Below are positions 15,938 through 23,705 of a stretch of DNA of 64,000 nt, one piece after another; the stretch's first letter is position 1; each line of letters begins with the position of its first letter. The stretch lies in the NCBI RefSeq assembly GCF_018829635.1, contig NZ_JAHKKG010000021.1, positions 1 through 64,000 of the forward strand, read 5' to 3'. The stretch comes from Paractinoplanes bogorensis. GTDB taxonomy: Bacteria; Actinomycetota; Actinomycetes; Mycobacteriales; Micromonosporaceae. Made by a program: the position numbers and the translations under genes. The notes beneath the pieces are model-generated. The model saw only the letters and a program-made list of their open reading frames with translations. It was not told where the DNA came from and searched no databases.

Positions 15938-17134
15938 ATGACCACTGCTGTCCTGGAGCGGCCGCGCGCCGGCTCCACCCGCCACGGCCGGGGCTTCTGG
16001 CTGATCGCCGCCGTCTACCTGGTGGCGCTCGCCTTCTCCACCGTGCCGACCCCGCTCTACCCGCTCTACCAGCGCGCGGACGGCTTCTCCGCGTTCGTCG
16101 TCACGGTCGTCTTCGCGGTCTACGCGGTCGGCGTGATCACCAGCCTGCTGCTCGCCGGGCACATCTCGGACTGGACCGGGCGCCGTCGGGTGCTCTACGC
16201 CGCACTCGGTCTGGAGATCCTCGCCGGCGTGGTCTTCCTCACCTGGACCGCGTTGCCCGGCCTGATCGCCGCCCGGTTCCTCACCGGCCTGGGCGTCGGG
16301 ATGCTGACCGCGACGGCCACCGCCTATCTGCTCGAGCTGCACAAGGCGCACCGTCCGGGGGCGGCCGGGACCCGCTTCGAGGTGGTGTCGTCGGCCGCCA
16401 ACCTGGGCGGGCTCGGCGCCGGCACCCTGGTCGCCGGGGCGCTCGCGCAGTTCGTGACCGCTCCCCTCCGTACGCCGTACGTGGTCTTCCTGGTTCTGCT
16501 GGCCCTGAGCGTGATCGCCGTCGCCGCCGCGCCCGAGACGGTGGACACGCCCGCCGCCCGGCCGAAGTACCGGCCGCAGGGCGTGCGCATCGCCGGTGAT
16601 CGTGGGGCGGTGGTCGTCGCCGCGCTCTCGTCGTTCGCCGCGTTCGCCGTGTTCGGGCTGTTCACCTCGCTCGCGCCCGGGTTCGTGGCCGGCGCCCTGC
16701 ACCACCCGAGCCGCCTGCTGGCCGGCGTCGTCGTGTTCGTCGTGTTCGGCGCGGGCGCGGCCGGTCAGGCGCTGAGCCGCCGGTTCACGACCGGGCTGAT
16801 CACCCAGGCCACCGGCCTGGTCGTGCTCGCCCTCGGCATGGCCACCACGTCGCTCGCCGGTTTCCTGGCCGGCGGGATGATCGCCGGAGCCGGAGCGGGC
16901 ATCCTGTTCAAGTCGGCCGTGAGCACGGTCGCGGGCGGCGCACCGGCCGCCCGCCGCGGCGAGAGCCTGGCCGGACTGTTCCTGATCGCCTACTCCGGGC
17001 TGGTCGTGCCGGTGCTCGGCCTCGGGCTGGCCGGCCGCTACGTGGCCTCGACCACCTCGATGCTCTGGTTCGCCGGCCTGTTGCTGGCGCTGCTCTCCGG
17101 CACGGCCACCCTAAGCTGGCGGCGTGGCCGATGA
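15938..17134 (+). CDS. MFS transporter (drug-efflux-like)
   Basis: 398 residues with about 12 membrane helices. The family loop between helices 2 and 3 reads GHISDWTGRRRVLYAAL, and a second-half GAGAGILFKSAVSTVAGG helix is visible. The N-terminus is WLIAAVYLVALAFSTVPTPLYPLY. This looks like a DHA-type exporter; the substrate is unknown. It is divergent from lysR and overlaps a downstream MarR/OhrR-type regulator gene by 11 bp, so the two are translationally coupled and the pair is under two potential regulators. Confidence 0.9.
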   Translation: MTTAVLERPRAGSTRHGRGFWLIAAVYLVALAFSTVPTPLYPLYQRADGFSAFVVTVVFAVYAVGVITSLLLAGHISDWTGRRRVLYAALGLEILAGVVFLTWTALPGLIAARFLTGLGVGMLTATATAYLLELHKAHRPGAAGTRFEVVSSAANLGGLGAGTLVAGALAQFVTAPLRTPYVVFLVLLALSVIAVAAAPETVDTPAARPKYRPQGVRIAGDRGAVVVAALSSFAAFAVFGLFTSLAPGFVAGALHHPSRLLAGVVVFVVFGAGAAGQALSRRFTTGLITQATGLVVLALGMATTSLAGFLAGGMIAGAGAGILFKSAVSTVAGGAPAARRGESLAGLFLIAYSGLVVPVLGLGLAGRYVASTTSMLWFAGLLLALLSGTATLSWRRGR

Positions 17135-17552
17135 CCCCCTCGAACTGGAGCGCCAGGTGTGCTTCGCCCTGTCGGTGGCCTCGCGCAGCGTGGTCGGGCT
17201 CTACCGCCCGCTGCTCGAGCCGATGGGCCTGACCCACCCGCAATACCTGGTGATGCTCGCGCTCTGGCAGCAGGCTCCGCTCTCGGTGCGCGAGCTCAGC
17301 GACCGCCTCCGGCTCGACCCGGGCACCCTGTCACCGCTGCTGAAGCGGCTCGAGGCGATCGGCTACGTGGACCGGCAGCGCGACCCGGCCGACGAGCGCA
17401 GCCTGGCCGTGACCCTGACCGCCTCCGGTCGGGCGCTGCGGGCCGAGGCCGAGAAGATCCCGCCCGCGATCGTGGCCCGATTGGGCATGCCTATCGAGGA
17501 GTTGGAGTCGTTGCACGCGGCACTCACTCGGGTGATTGCGGCCACCGACTGA
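17124..17552 (+). CDS. MarR family regulator, OhrR-like
   Basis: 142 residues. The N-terminus LERQVCFALSVASRSVVGLYRPLLEPMGLTHPQYLVM (Cys near position 13 in QVCFAL) matches the reactive-cysteine region of OhrR organic-hydroperoxide sensors. The winged helix LRLDPGTLSPLLKRLEAIGYV and the wing DERSLAVTLTASGR follow. No ohr peroxidase gene is adjacent; instead it overlaps the MFS gene. It may sense oxidants or electrophiles and control efflux. The 327-bp stretch after it (17553-17879) holds no supported gene, only the gap-like promoter. Confidence 0.88.
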   Translation: MADDPLELERQVCFALSVASRSVVGLYRPLLEPMGLTHPQYLVMLALWQQAPLSVRELSDRLRLDPGTLSPLLKRLEAIGYVDRQRDPADERSLAVTLTASGRALRAEAEKIPPAIVARLGMPIEELESLHAALTRVIAATD

Positions 17553-17772
17553 TCGATTCCGGAATACGGTGGGAAGTGACCGGGGGCGGAAATTCCCGGT
17601 AGCTGAAATTGTTCCACCGGAACATCGACTGGCCGAAATGCGCAACGCTCATCCGAAAGGCGCAGACGACCCGATCGGCTATTGGCAAGGAACGGCAGGT
17701 CGATGGGCCGGACGCCCCTGATGCATACCCGCGTCCGGTGTGGATCATGGATATGGTGTGACACGCCGTGCG

Positions 17773-17801
17773 TTGACGTGCAAGTTGCACGACTCATAGT
17801 G
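17773..17801 (+). promoter_or_regulatory. Promoter with operator in the spacer, upstream of gap-like gene
   Basis: TTGACG (17773-17778) and CATAGT (17795-17800) are 16 bp apart and resemble a housekeeping -35/-10 pair. The spacer holds a perfect palindrome GTGCAA-G-TTGCAC (17778-17790), so a bound repressor would block polymerase directly. The leader to the ATG would be about 75 bases. The core TGCAAGTTGCA recurs at 51713-51723 upstream of the XRE gene. Confidence 0.65.
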
Positions 17802-17879
17802 TCGAGGCTGTAACACGGGGTATCCGTCCCGGCGTTACGAGTGCCAGCACGATCTTCATCGGCCGAGGAGAGCCTTCCC

Positions 17880-18938
17880 ATGAGTGTCACGATCGGCATC
17901 AACGGATTCGGGCGGATCGGCCGAAGTCTCGCACGGATAGTCGCGGCGTCGCATGATCCGGGAATAACCATTGCCGCGGTAAACGACCTTGCCTCGACCG
18001 AGAAAATGGCCTACGGGCTGCGCCGGGACAGCATTCGTGGTTCATTTCCGGGCACCGTCACGGCCCGCGCCGACCACCTTGTCGTGAATGACCATGCGAT
18101 CCGCACGTTCCACCATGAACGCCCGGAACGCATTCCCTGGGCCGACGCCGGGGTCGACGTCGTCATCGAGGCCACCGGGCGGTTCCGGGCCGGCTCGACG
18201 GCCCGCACCCACATCACCCACGGCGGTGCCCGCAAGGTCGTGATCAGCGCCTCGGCCGACGACCCGGACGCCTTCCTGATGTACGGCGCCAACCACCACA
18301 CGTACGACCCGGCGAACCACGACGTGGTCTCCCCCGGTTCGTGCGGCGTGAACGCGCTGACCGTGATGGCCAAGGTGCTGCTCGACCGGTTCGGGCTGCG
18401 GGCCGTGAACACCTCGGTCGTGCTGGCCACCCAGGGCTGGCAGAAGCCGCAGGACACGTTCAGCGGCACCTCGCGCGACGACCCGCGCCTGGGCCGGGCC
18501 ACCGCCGAGAGCATCATCCCGCACAACTACGTGGTCGGTGACCTGGTGCGGGTGGCGCTGCCCGAGATCGGCGAGATGCGCTACAGCTACTACTGCGTGC
18601 CGACGCCGATCGGCTCGCTGGCCGAACTCTCCGGGCAGACGAACCGGCCGGTCAGCGTCGAGGAGGTCAACCGGGCCATGGCCGAGGCCGCGGCCGGGCC
18701 GCTGCGGCGGGTGCTGGCCTACGACCCCGACCCCACGGTGTCGATCGACGTGAAGAACAACCCGGCGTCCTGCCTGTTCGACCCGTCCGGCACCCAGACC
18801 ACGGCCGACGGCGGGGTCAAGGTGCGCGGCTGGTTCGACAACGAGTGGGGCTTCTCCAACCGATTACTCGACATCGCCCGGCTCGTAGGTGAGCGCACTC
18901 CCGTGACATCGCGACAGGTGTCCTGGAGCATCGCCTAA
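17880..18938 (+). CDS. Atypical glyceraldehyde-3-phosphate dehydrogenase paralogue
   Basis: 352 residues, type I GAPDH fold from ATG 17880 (GAGGAGAG upstream). The NAD motif GINGFGRIGR and the adenosine-binding AAVNDLAS are intact. The active-site segment reads SPGSCGVNAL around Cys155, where canonical enzymes have ASCTTN. At the spacing of the catalytic His the residue is Leu182 (in TSVVLATQGW instead of TTVHAYTNDQ), and the phosphate-binding Arg of FRVPTP is replaced by Cys239 (YCVPTP). The TGAAKA phosphate loop reads HNYVVGD. It therefore probably lacks normal phosphorylating activity on G3P; it may act on another aldehyde or be a regulator. The gene is followed after 9 bp by a PLP enzyme and preceded by a promoter with an operator. 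A true glycolytic gap should exist elsewhere. Confidence 0.88.
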   Translation: MSVTIGINGFGRIGRSLARIVAASHDPGITIAAVNDLASTEKMAYGLRRDSIRGSFPGTVTARADHLVVNDHAIRTFHHERPERIPWADAGVDVVIEATGRFRAGSTARTHITHGGARKVVISASADDPDAFLMYGANHHTYDPANHDVVSPGSCGVNALTVMAKVLLDRFGLRAVNTSVVLATQGWQKPQDTFSGTSRDDPRLGRATAESIIPHNYVVGDLVRVALPEIGEMRYSYYCVPTPIGSLAELSGQTNRPVSVEEVNRAMAEAAAGPLRRVLAYDPDPTVSIDVKNNPASCLFDPSGTQTTADGGVKVRGWFDNEWGFSNRLLDIARLVGERTPVTSRQVSWSIA

Positions 18939-18947
18939 GGTTTCCGG

Positions 18948-19865
18948 GTGACATCGGTTCAGATCGACGACGTACGGGCGGCGGCCTCCCGCATCGCCGG
19001 ACGCGTCCGCCGCACCCCGGTGATGCGGGCCGACGACGGAGTCTGGTTCAAGCTCGAACACACCCAGCACGCCGGTTCGTTCAAGACCCGCGGCATGGTC
19101 AACCAGATCCTCGCCGCCGCGTCGATCCCCTCGGCCGGCATCGTCGCCGCCTCGGGCGGGAACGCCGGGCTGGCCGCGGCCTATGCGGCGCGCGAACTGG
19201 GCGTGCCGGCCGAGGTCTTCGTGCCGGTGACCGCGCCCGCGGTCAAGGTGGCCAAGCTCGGCAAGCTGGGTGCCCGGGTGGTCCAGGTCGGCAACGAGTA
19301 CGCCGAGGCCTACGCGGCCGCGGTGGTGCACGCCTCGTCGACCGGCGCGCTGTTCTGCCACGCGTACGACGACCCGGCCATGGTGGCCGGCAACGGGACC
19401 CTCGGGCTGGAACTGCTCGAGCAGATCCCCGACGGCTTCGACACCGTGCTGGTCGCGGTGGGCGGTGGCGGGCTGATCGCCGGGGTGATCGCCGCCCTGC
19501 ACCCGTTCGTCCGGGTCGTGGCGGTCGAGCCGGTCACGGCGTCCGCCCTGCACTCGGCCCTGGAGGCGGGCGGCCCGGTCGACGTGCCGGTGTCCGGGGT
19601 GGCGGCCGACTCGCTCGGCGCCCGGCAGGCCGGCCGGATCGCGTACGACCTGGCCGTGGCCGCCGAGACGCCGTCGGTGCTGGTCGACGACAAGGCGATC
19701 GTCGACGCGCGGCGCCGCCTGTGGGACGACTACCGGCTGGCGGTCGAGCACGGGACGGCGGCCGCGTACGCCGCGCTGACCTCCGGGGCCTACGCGCCGG
19801 CCGACGGCGAGCGGGTCGTCGTGCTGCTCTGCGGCGCCAACACCGACCCGTCCGACCTGGCCTAG
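18948..19865 (+). CDS. Threonine/serine dehydratase-like PLP enzyme
   Basis: 305 residues, fold-type II PLP enzyme. The PLP lysine lies in AGSFKTRGM near residue 45. The asparagine loop ASGGNAGLAAAYAA and the glycine-rich phosphate cradle VGGGGLIAGV are present. It most resembles catabolic threonine dehydratase/serine ammonia-lyase without a regulatory ACT domain. It starts at GTG 18948, 9 bp after the GAPDH-like gene, so the two are likely one operon. It overlaps the convergent VOC gene by 4 bp. Substrate Thr, Ser or hydroxy-Asp cannot be told apart here. Confidence 0.88.
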   Translation: MTSVQIDDVRAAASRIAGRVRRTPVMRADDGVWFKLEHTQHAGSFKTRGMVNQILAAASIPSAGIVAASGGNAGLAAAYAARELGVPAEVFVPVTAPAVKVAKLGKLGARVVQVGNEYAEAYAAAVVHASSTGALFCHAYDDPAMVAGNGTLGLELLEQIPDGFDTVLVAVGGGGLIAGVIAALHPFVRVVAVEPVTASALHSALEAGGPVDVPVSGVAADSLGARQAGRIAYDLAVAAETPSVLVDDKAIVDARRRLWDDYRLAVEHGTAAAYAALTSGAYAPADGERVVVLLCGANTDPSDLA

Positions 19866-20239
19866 TCCGTACGGCCGTAGGTGAACAGGTTGACCAGGGT
19901 GCCGTCGGGATCGCGGAACAGCAGCGAGCGGTTGCCCCACGGCATCGTGGTCGGCTCCTGCACGAGATCGTCCAGGTGGTCGCGCAGACGGGCGAACTCG
20001 GCGTCCACGTCGTCGACCTGGAACTCGACGATCGCGGTCCGGTTGGCCGCCGCCTCGGCGACTCCCGCGCCGAACAGCGCGACCGTGGCCGTGCCGCCGA
20101 TCGCCAGGGTCGCGCCCGGCGTGACGATCTCGGCGAAGACCGGGGTGGCGCGCTTGGCGGTCAGGCCGGTGACCAGCTCGTAGAAGGCGGCCAGACGGTC
20201 GACGTCGGCGGTGATGATGCGTACGGATGCGAGATTCAT
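19862..20239 (-). CDS. VOC family (glyoxalase/bleomycin-resistance fold) protein
   Basis: 125 residues. The vicinal-oxygen-chelate fold is recognisable from VRIITADVDRLAAFYELVTGL at the N-terminus and FRDPDGTLVNLFTY at the C-terminus, with AIVEFQVDDVDAEFARLRDHL between. Two of the usual metal-ligand positions are not clearly conserved, so it may be a binding protein rather than an enzyme. It is divergent from a WYL regulator across 54 bp that hold an inverted repeat. Confidence 0.88.
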   Translation of the reverse strand: MNLASVRIITADVDRLAAFYELVTGLTAKRATPVFAEIVTPGATLAIGGTATVALFGAGVAEAAANRTAIVEFQVDDVDAEFARLRDHLDDLVQEPTTMPWGNRSLLFRDPDGTLVNLFTYGRTD

Positions 20240-20258
20240 GCCCCCGACGCTAGGCCGG

Positions 20259-20283
20259 ATACCGGACAGGTTCCGCCCGGTAT
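20259..20283. promoter_or_regulatory. Inverted repeat between VOC and WYL genes
   Basis: ATACCGG (20259-20265) and CCGGTAT (20277-20283) are perfect 7-bp arms separated by 11 bases, spanning most of the 54-bp divergent promoter. Probable binding site of the adjacent YafY-type regulator. Confidence 0.6.
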
Positions 20284-20293
20284 TCTGACCCTC

Positions 20294-21208
20294 ATGAGCC
20301 GGCCGACCGCGAGGGTGCTCGCCCTGCTCGAGATCCTGCAGGGCGGCGGCACCCACACGGCGGGTGATTTGTCGGTACGCCTCGGCGTGGACGAGCGGAC
20401 CGTACGCCGTTACGCCGATCATCTGCTCGACCTCGAGATCCCGATCGAGTCGGTGCGCGGGCGATACGGCGGCTACCGGCTGGCCCCCGGCTTCCGCCTG
20501 CCCCCGCTGATGCTGACCGACGATGAGGCGCTGGCGATCCTCCTCGGGCTGCACACGGGCCGGTCGGCCCAGGCCGCCGACAGCGCCGCGGCCAAGGTGC
20601 GGCGGGTTCTCCCGCGCGGGTTGGGGGCTCGTCTCGACGCGCTCTTCGAGACGGCCGACCTGTCCGCGCCCGGTCCGGCCGAGGCCACCACCCTGCTGCG
20701 GCTGGCCACCGCCGCCCGCGATCGGCAACCCGTCTTGATCAGTTACACGTCCCGCGACGACCGACGCAGCGAGCGCACCCTCCACCCGTACGGCATCGTC
20801 GCCCATCACGGCCGCTGGTATGTGACCGGCGCCGACTCGGCCTCGGGTGAGGTGCGCACCTTCCGCCTCGATCGCATCGCCTGGGTGCGCCCCACCACCG
20901 GCACGTTCGAGGTGCCGTCCGATTTCGATCCGACGGCCACGGTCCTGACCGGCTTGGCCTCCGCGCCGTGGCGGCACGAGGTCGTTTTCCGCGTACGCGG
21001 TGGGACCGCTCGCCTGCCCCGATCGGTGGCCGCCGTCGCCCCGCCCGACGCCGACGGCTGGTCGACCGTACGCATGCGCGCCGAACGTCTCGACTGGTTG
21101 CCCCCGATGCTGGCCGGGCTGGGCGTCCCGTTCGTCATCGAGAAGCCGGCCGAGCTGCGCACCCTGACCCGCGAGTGGGCCGAGCAGATCGCCGCTTACG
21201 CCGCTTAG
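20294..21208 (+). CDS. YafY-type HTH regulator with WYL domain
   Basis: 304 residues. The N-terminal helix-turn-helix (RVLALLEILQGGGTHTAGDLS, then DERTVRRYADHLLDL) is followed by YGGYRLAPGFRLPPLMLTDDE and a WYL domain around residues 140-215 (LISYTSRDDRRSERTLHPYGIVAHHGRWYVTGAD, with RTFRLDRI). A WCX-type C-terminal domain completes it. ATG 20294 is the natural start. WYL proteins typically bind nucleic acid or nucleotide-like ligands. It probably controls the divergent VOC gene. Confidence 0.9.
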   Translation: MSRPTARVLALLEILQGGGTHTAGDLSVRLGVDERTVRRYADHLLDLEIPIESVRGRYGGYRLAPGFRLPPLMLTDDEALAILLGLHTGRSAQAADSAAAKVRRVLPRGLGARLDALFETADLSAPGPAEATTLLRLATAARDRQPVLISYTSRDDRRSERTLHPYGIVAHHGRWYVTGADSASGEVRTFRLDRIAWVRPTTGTFEVPSDFDPTATVLTGLASAPWRHEVVFRVRGGTARLPRSVAAVAPPDADGWSTVRMRAERLDWLPPMLAGLGVPFVIEKPAELRTLTREWAEQIAAYAA

Positions 21209-21244
21209 TCCAGGCCGGCTGCTCCGGCTGCGTCGCGGCGTTTG

Positions 21245-21571
21245 TCAGGCCGGCTGCTCCTGCAGCGTCGCGGCCAGGCCCTCCAGCTCGGGGAGCTGCT
21301 CGGCCCGGGCCAGCGATTCGGCCAGCACCCGGTCGTGGATCGGGCGGGCCTCGGTGAGCAGCGCCAGGCCCGCCGCGGTGAGCTCGGTGTAGATGCCACG
21401 CCGGTCGTCGACGCAGAGGAACCGGCCGAGCAGGCCCCGATTTTCCAACCGGGTCACCAGGCGTGTGGTCGCGCTGCTGGAGAGCGCGGCGGCGCGGGCG
21501 AGCTGCTGCATGCGCATGCGGTGCTCGCCCTGGCGGCTCAGCGCGTCGAGCACGGTGAATTCGACGACGGA
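21245..21571 (-). pseudogene. Truncated MarR family regulator
   Basis: 108 recognisable MarR residues (VVEFTVLDALSRQGEHRMRM, then ARAAALSSSATTRLVTRLEN, GLLGRF and the wing DDRRGIYTELTAAG) including helix-turn-helix and wing. The first ~40 residues, which form the dimer interface, are missing. At 21571 the reading frame runs into the antisense of an MFS gene, and the only upstream starts lie in that unrelated sequence. A fused 148-residue product could be made but should not dimerise normally. Confidence 0.75.
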
Positions 21572-22016
21572 CCTGTTCGCGGGCAACATCGCCGGCGGCT
21601 GGGCCGCCGACCGGAACCTCCCCCGCACCCTGATCGTCACGCTGACCGCGCTCACCGCGGTGCTCGCCCTGTTCGCCCTGACCGCGAGCAATCAGATCGC
21701 CGCCGTCGCCGGCCTGCTCCTGATGGGCGGCATCGGGTTCGGCACCGTGCCCGCCCTGCAGATGCGCGTGCTGAGCCAGGCCGAGCAGGCTCCGACCCTG
21801 GCTTCCGGGGCCAACATCGGCGCCTTCAACCTGGGTAACAGCCTGGGCGCCGCGCTCGGTGGGCTGACCATCGACGCCGGCCTCGGCTACACGTCACCGC
21901 TGTGGGTGGCGGCGGCGGTCACCGCCGGGGCGCTGCTGGTCTACCTGACGGCGACGCGGCTGCCCGGCGGCGAGTTCGCGGCACGGCCGCCGACGCCCGC
22001 CCTGTCCAGCCGCTGA
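21572..22016 (+). pseudogene. C-terminal half of an MFS transporter (AraJ/YdhP type)
   Basis: 147 residues matching the last five or so helices of a DHA1 exporter: AGNIAGGWAADR (the second-half A-like motif), LTALTAVLALFALTAS, FGTVPALQMRVLSQAEQAPTL (split), GANIGAFNLGNSLGAALGGL and GLGYTSPLWVAAAV. The first ~230 residues are missing and the sequence begins abruptly at 21572, exactly where the MarR fragment on the other strand ends. The ancestral layout was a divergent marR/MFS pair; one deletion removed both 5' ends and the promoter between them. Confidence 0.8.
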
Positions 22017-22145
22017 CCGCCGCGCTCTCGCGTCGCCGATCCGCCGCAGTGCCCCAGCCGCTGACCGACACGCTCTCGCGTCGCCGATCCGCCGCGCTCT
22101 TGCGCCGTCTATCCGCCGCGCTCTCGCGCCGTCTGTCGCGCGCCG
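22010..22145. repeat. Short tandem repeat array (GCTGACCG/CGCGCTCTCGC type)
   Basis: Two ~47-bp units begin CCGCTGACCG at 22010 and 22057, each carrying CGCTCTCGCGTCGCCGATCC. They are followed by two ~24-bp units of the form CCGCCGCGCTCT(T/C)GCGCCGTCT. The first 20 bases (22010-22029) match 35458-35477 at 19 of 20 positions, linking this array to the one near 35.5 kb. It lies between two decayed genes. No gene is supported in 22017-22149. Confidence 0.75.
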
Positions 22146-22149
22146 AGGT

Positions 22150-22500
22150 ACCGCGGCGGATGACTGCGGCCCGGTCGGTCAGGCCGCGCTGCTCCACGAT
22201 GGTCAACTGGAGGGCGAGCGGCGGCACGCGCACCTCGTGACCGCGCCAGTTGACCGTCTCCAGGTGGGCGCCGGCGTACGACCCGGACTCGATCGGCTCG
22301 GGCGCGGTGGCCTCGGCCGTCCATTCGAAGAGTGCGCCGTGGAAGGCCCGCCCGGTCCAGCGAGCCACCCAGTCGAGTGGACCGGTGACCGGCTCGACCA
22401 GCAGATCGTCGAAGATCCGGGCGGCGTGGTGCGACCGGGTCGCTCGTCGTCACCACGAAGATGGCGATGTCACCGTCCACGCGCAGCGTCGTCTCCAGGT
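22150..22500 (-). pseudogene. Frameshifted fragment, possible nucleotidyltransferase-like protein
   Basis: Two frames together read as one protein: LETTLRVDGDIAIFVVTTS in one (22498 downwards), then after a shift near 22425-22435, HAARIFDDLLVEPVTGPLDW, ARWTGRAFHGALFEWTAEA, ESGSYAGAHLETVNWRGHEV and VPPLALQLTIVEQRGLTDR in the other, ending near 22153. No start codon precedes the first part convincingly and the 3' end runs into the repeat array. The sequence resembles uncharacterised actinomycete proteins sometimes annotated as nucleotidyltransferases; that label is weak. Confidence 0.5.
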
Positions 22501-22641
22501 CGGGGATCAAGCCACTCTCCGCACGCGTGGGTCGCGACCGAAACCCCACGCACGGCGGCCGGCAACGCGAGCAGGATTTCGGACTAAAGCGACACGGCCG
22601 AAATGTCGGGTTTGCCGAGAGCGGAGCCCGATACTCTCCCG

Positions 22642-23130
22642 ATGACCGCAGCCGTGCACCCGCCGCCGACCCCGACCAAGGCGACCTGGACCGACGCGGA
22701 CTACCCGATCATGGCGTGGCACGACTGCCGCATCCACGGGATCAGCCTGGCCGGCCACGACGAGCTCCTTTCCGTACGGCTGATGATCGACCTCGACTAC
22801 ATCGTGCGGTGGGTCGACCCGGTCGCGCCGGAACAGCACCTCACCTTCTGGATCGCGCCGGCCACGCTCGTGTTCGAGAACGCGTGGGGGGTGTGCGGCG
22901 AGTTCGGGCCGGTGTTCGAGCAGCTCGAGATCGCCGACATCCACCGCCTCGACCCGACCGACGACCACCCGTCCCCGTCGTGGCACGTCGAGGGCGAGAA
23001 CTTCGGCTTCCATCTGCGCGCGACCGGGTTCCGCCAATATCTGCGGCGCGCTCCACAACTCGTACACCGGAAGGTTTTGACCTCGGCCGAACGCGGTGGG
23101 GTCAGCTTTGCCGAGGAGTCGTTCGGGTAA
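22642..23130 (+). CDS. Hypothetical protein
   Basis: 162 residues from ATG 22642. It begins MTAAVHPPPTPTKATWTDAD and continues with HDCRIHGISL, LLSVRLMIDLDYIVRWVDP, LTFWIAPATLVFENAWGV and a C-terminal GFRQYLRRAPQLV. No signal peptide or membrane helix. The all-beta, Trp-rich pattern is reminiscent of small immunity-type or DUF proteins often lying near toxins, but I recognise no named family. It overlaps the convergent P-loop gene by 29 bp. Confidence 0.72.
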   Translation: MTAAVHPPPTPTKATWTDADYPIMAWHDCRIHGISLAGHDELLSVRLMIDLDYIVRWVDPVAPEQHLTFWIAPATLVFENAWGVCGEFGPVFEQLEIADIHRLDPTDDHPSPSWHVEGENFGFHLRATGFRQYLRRAPQLVHRKVLTSAERGGVSFAEESFG

Positions 23131-23701
23131 GCCCGAAATGGCGGATCGCCAGCTCGGCGACCTCGTCGGGCGACCGATTCGTATTGTCCACGCGCAGGTG
23201 GTCGTCGCGCCCCTCGAACTCGTTCGTCGAATTGAGCTGATAGGTCTCGTCGTCGCGGATCAGCCGGGCCCGGGAACCGGCGAGGTCGCGTTTGGAGGCC
23301 TTTTCGGCCAGCCGGTCCTCGCCCACGTTGCGTTCCAGGCGGGCCTGCTGCGACGCCTCGAGCTCCAGGTAGAGCACCCGGCGGCCGCGCCTTTCAAACG
23401 GTTTCCCGTACGCATCCACGACCGCGGCGTCACCCGGATGGCCAAAGGCCCACACGAATGTGAACACGAGACCCGGAAGGTCACTGGCGGCCACTTCCTC
23501 GAGCACGCTCATGCGGAAGCCGTCCACGATCCGCTGAAATGGTGGCGTGCCGAACTCGAAGAACCGCAGAGCCGGCTCGATCGCCAGGTGATTGTGGAAC
23601 ACGCGGAACCCGGTGCGGGCCGCGATCGCATTGCCCACCGTCATCTTGCCCACGGCGGGCGGCCCGATCACGAACAACAGAGTCATGGCTCGCTTTTTCA
23701 T
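23102..23701 (-). CDS. Small P-loop kinase-like protein
   Basis: 199 residues. The N-terminal Walker A motif GPPAVGKMT (residues ~14-22) follows LLFVI, as in shikimate/gluconate-kinase-type nucleotide kinases. A Walker B-like hydrophobic strand LPGLVFTFVWAF and an ERRGRRVLYLELEAS strand are visible. An LID-like basic region (RDLAGSRARLIRDDE) and a terminal DNTNRSPDEVAELAI resemble small-molecule kinases. The substrate is unknown. It starts 4 bp after the TauE stop, so both are probably one transcript. A second ATG at 23686 is an alternative start. Confidence 0.8.
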   Translation of the reverse strand: MKKRAMTLLFVIGPPAVGKMTVGNAIAARTGFRVFHNHLAIEPALRFFEFGTPPFQRIVDGFRMSVLEEVAASDLPGLVFTFVWAFGHPGDAAVVDAYGKPFERRGRRVLYLELEASQQARLERNVGEDRLAEKASKRDLAGSRARLIRDDETYQLNSTNEFEGRDDHLRVDNTNRSPDEVAELAIRHFGLTRTTPRQS

Positions 23702-23705
23702 CAGG

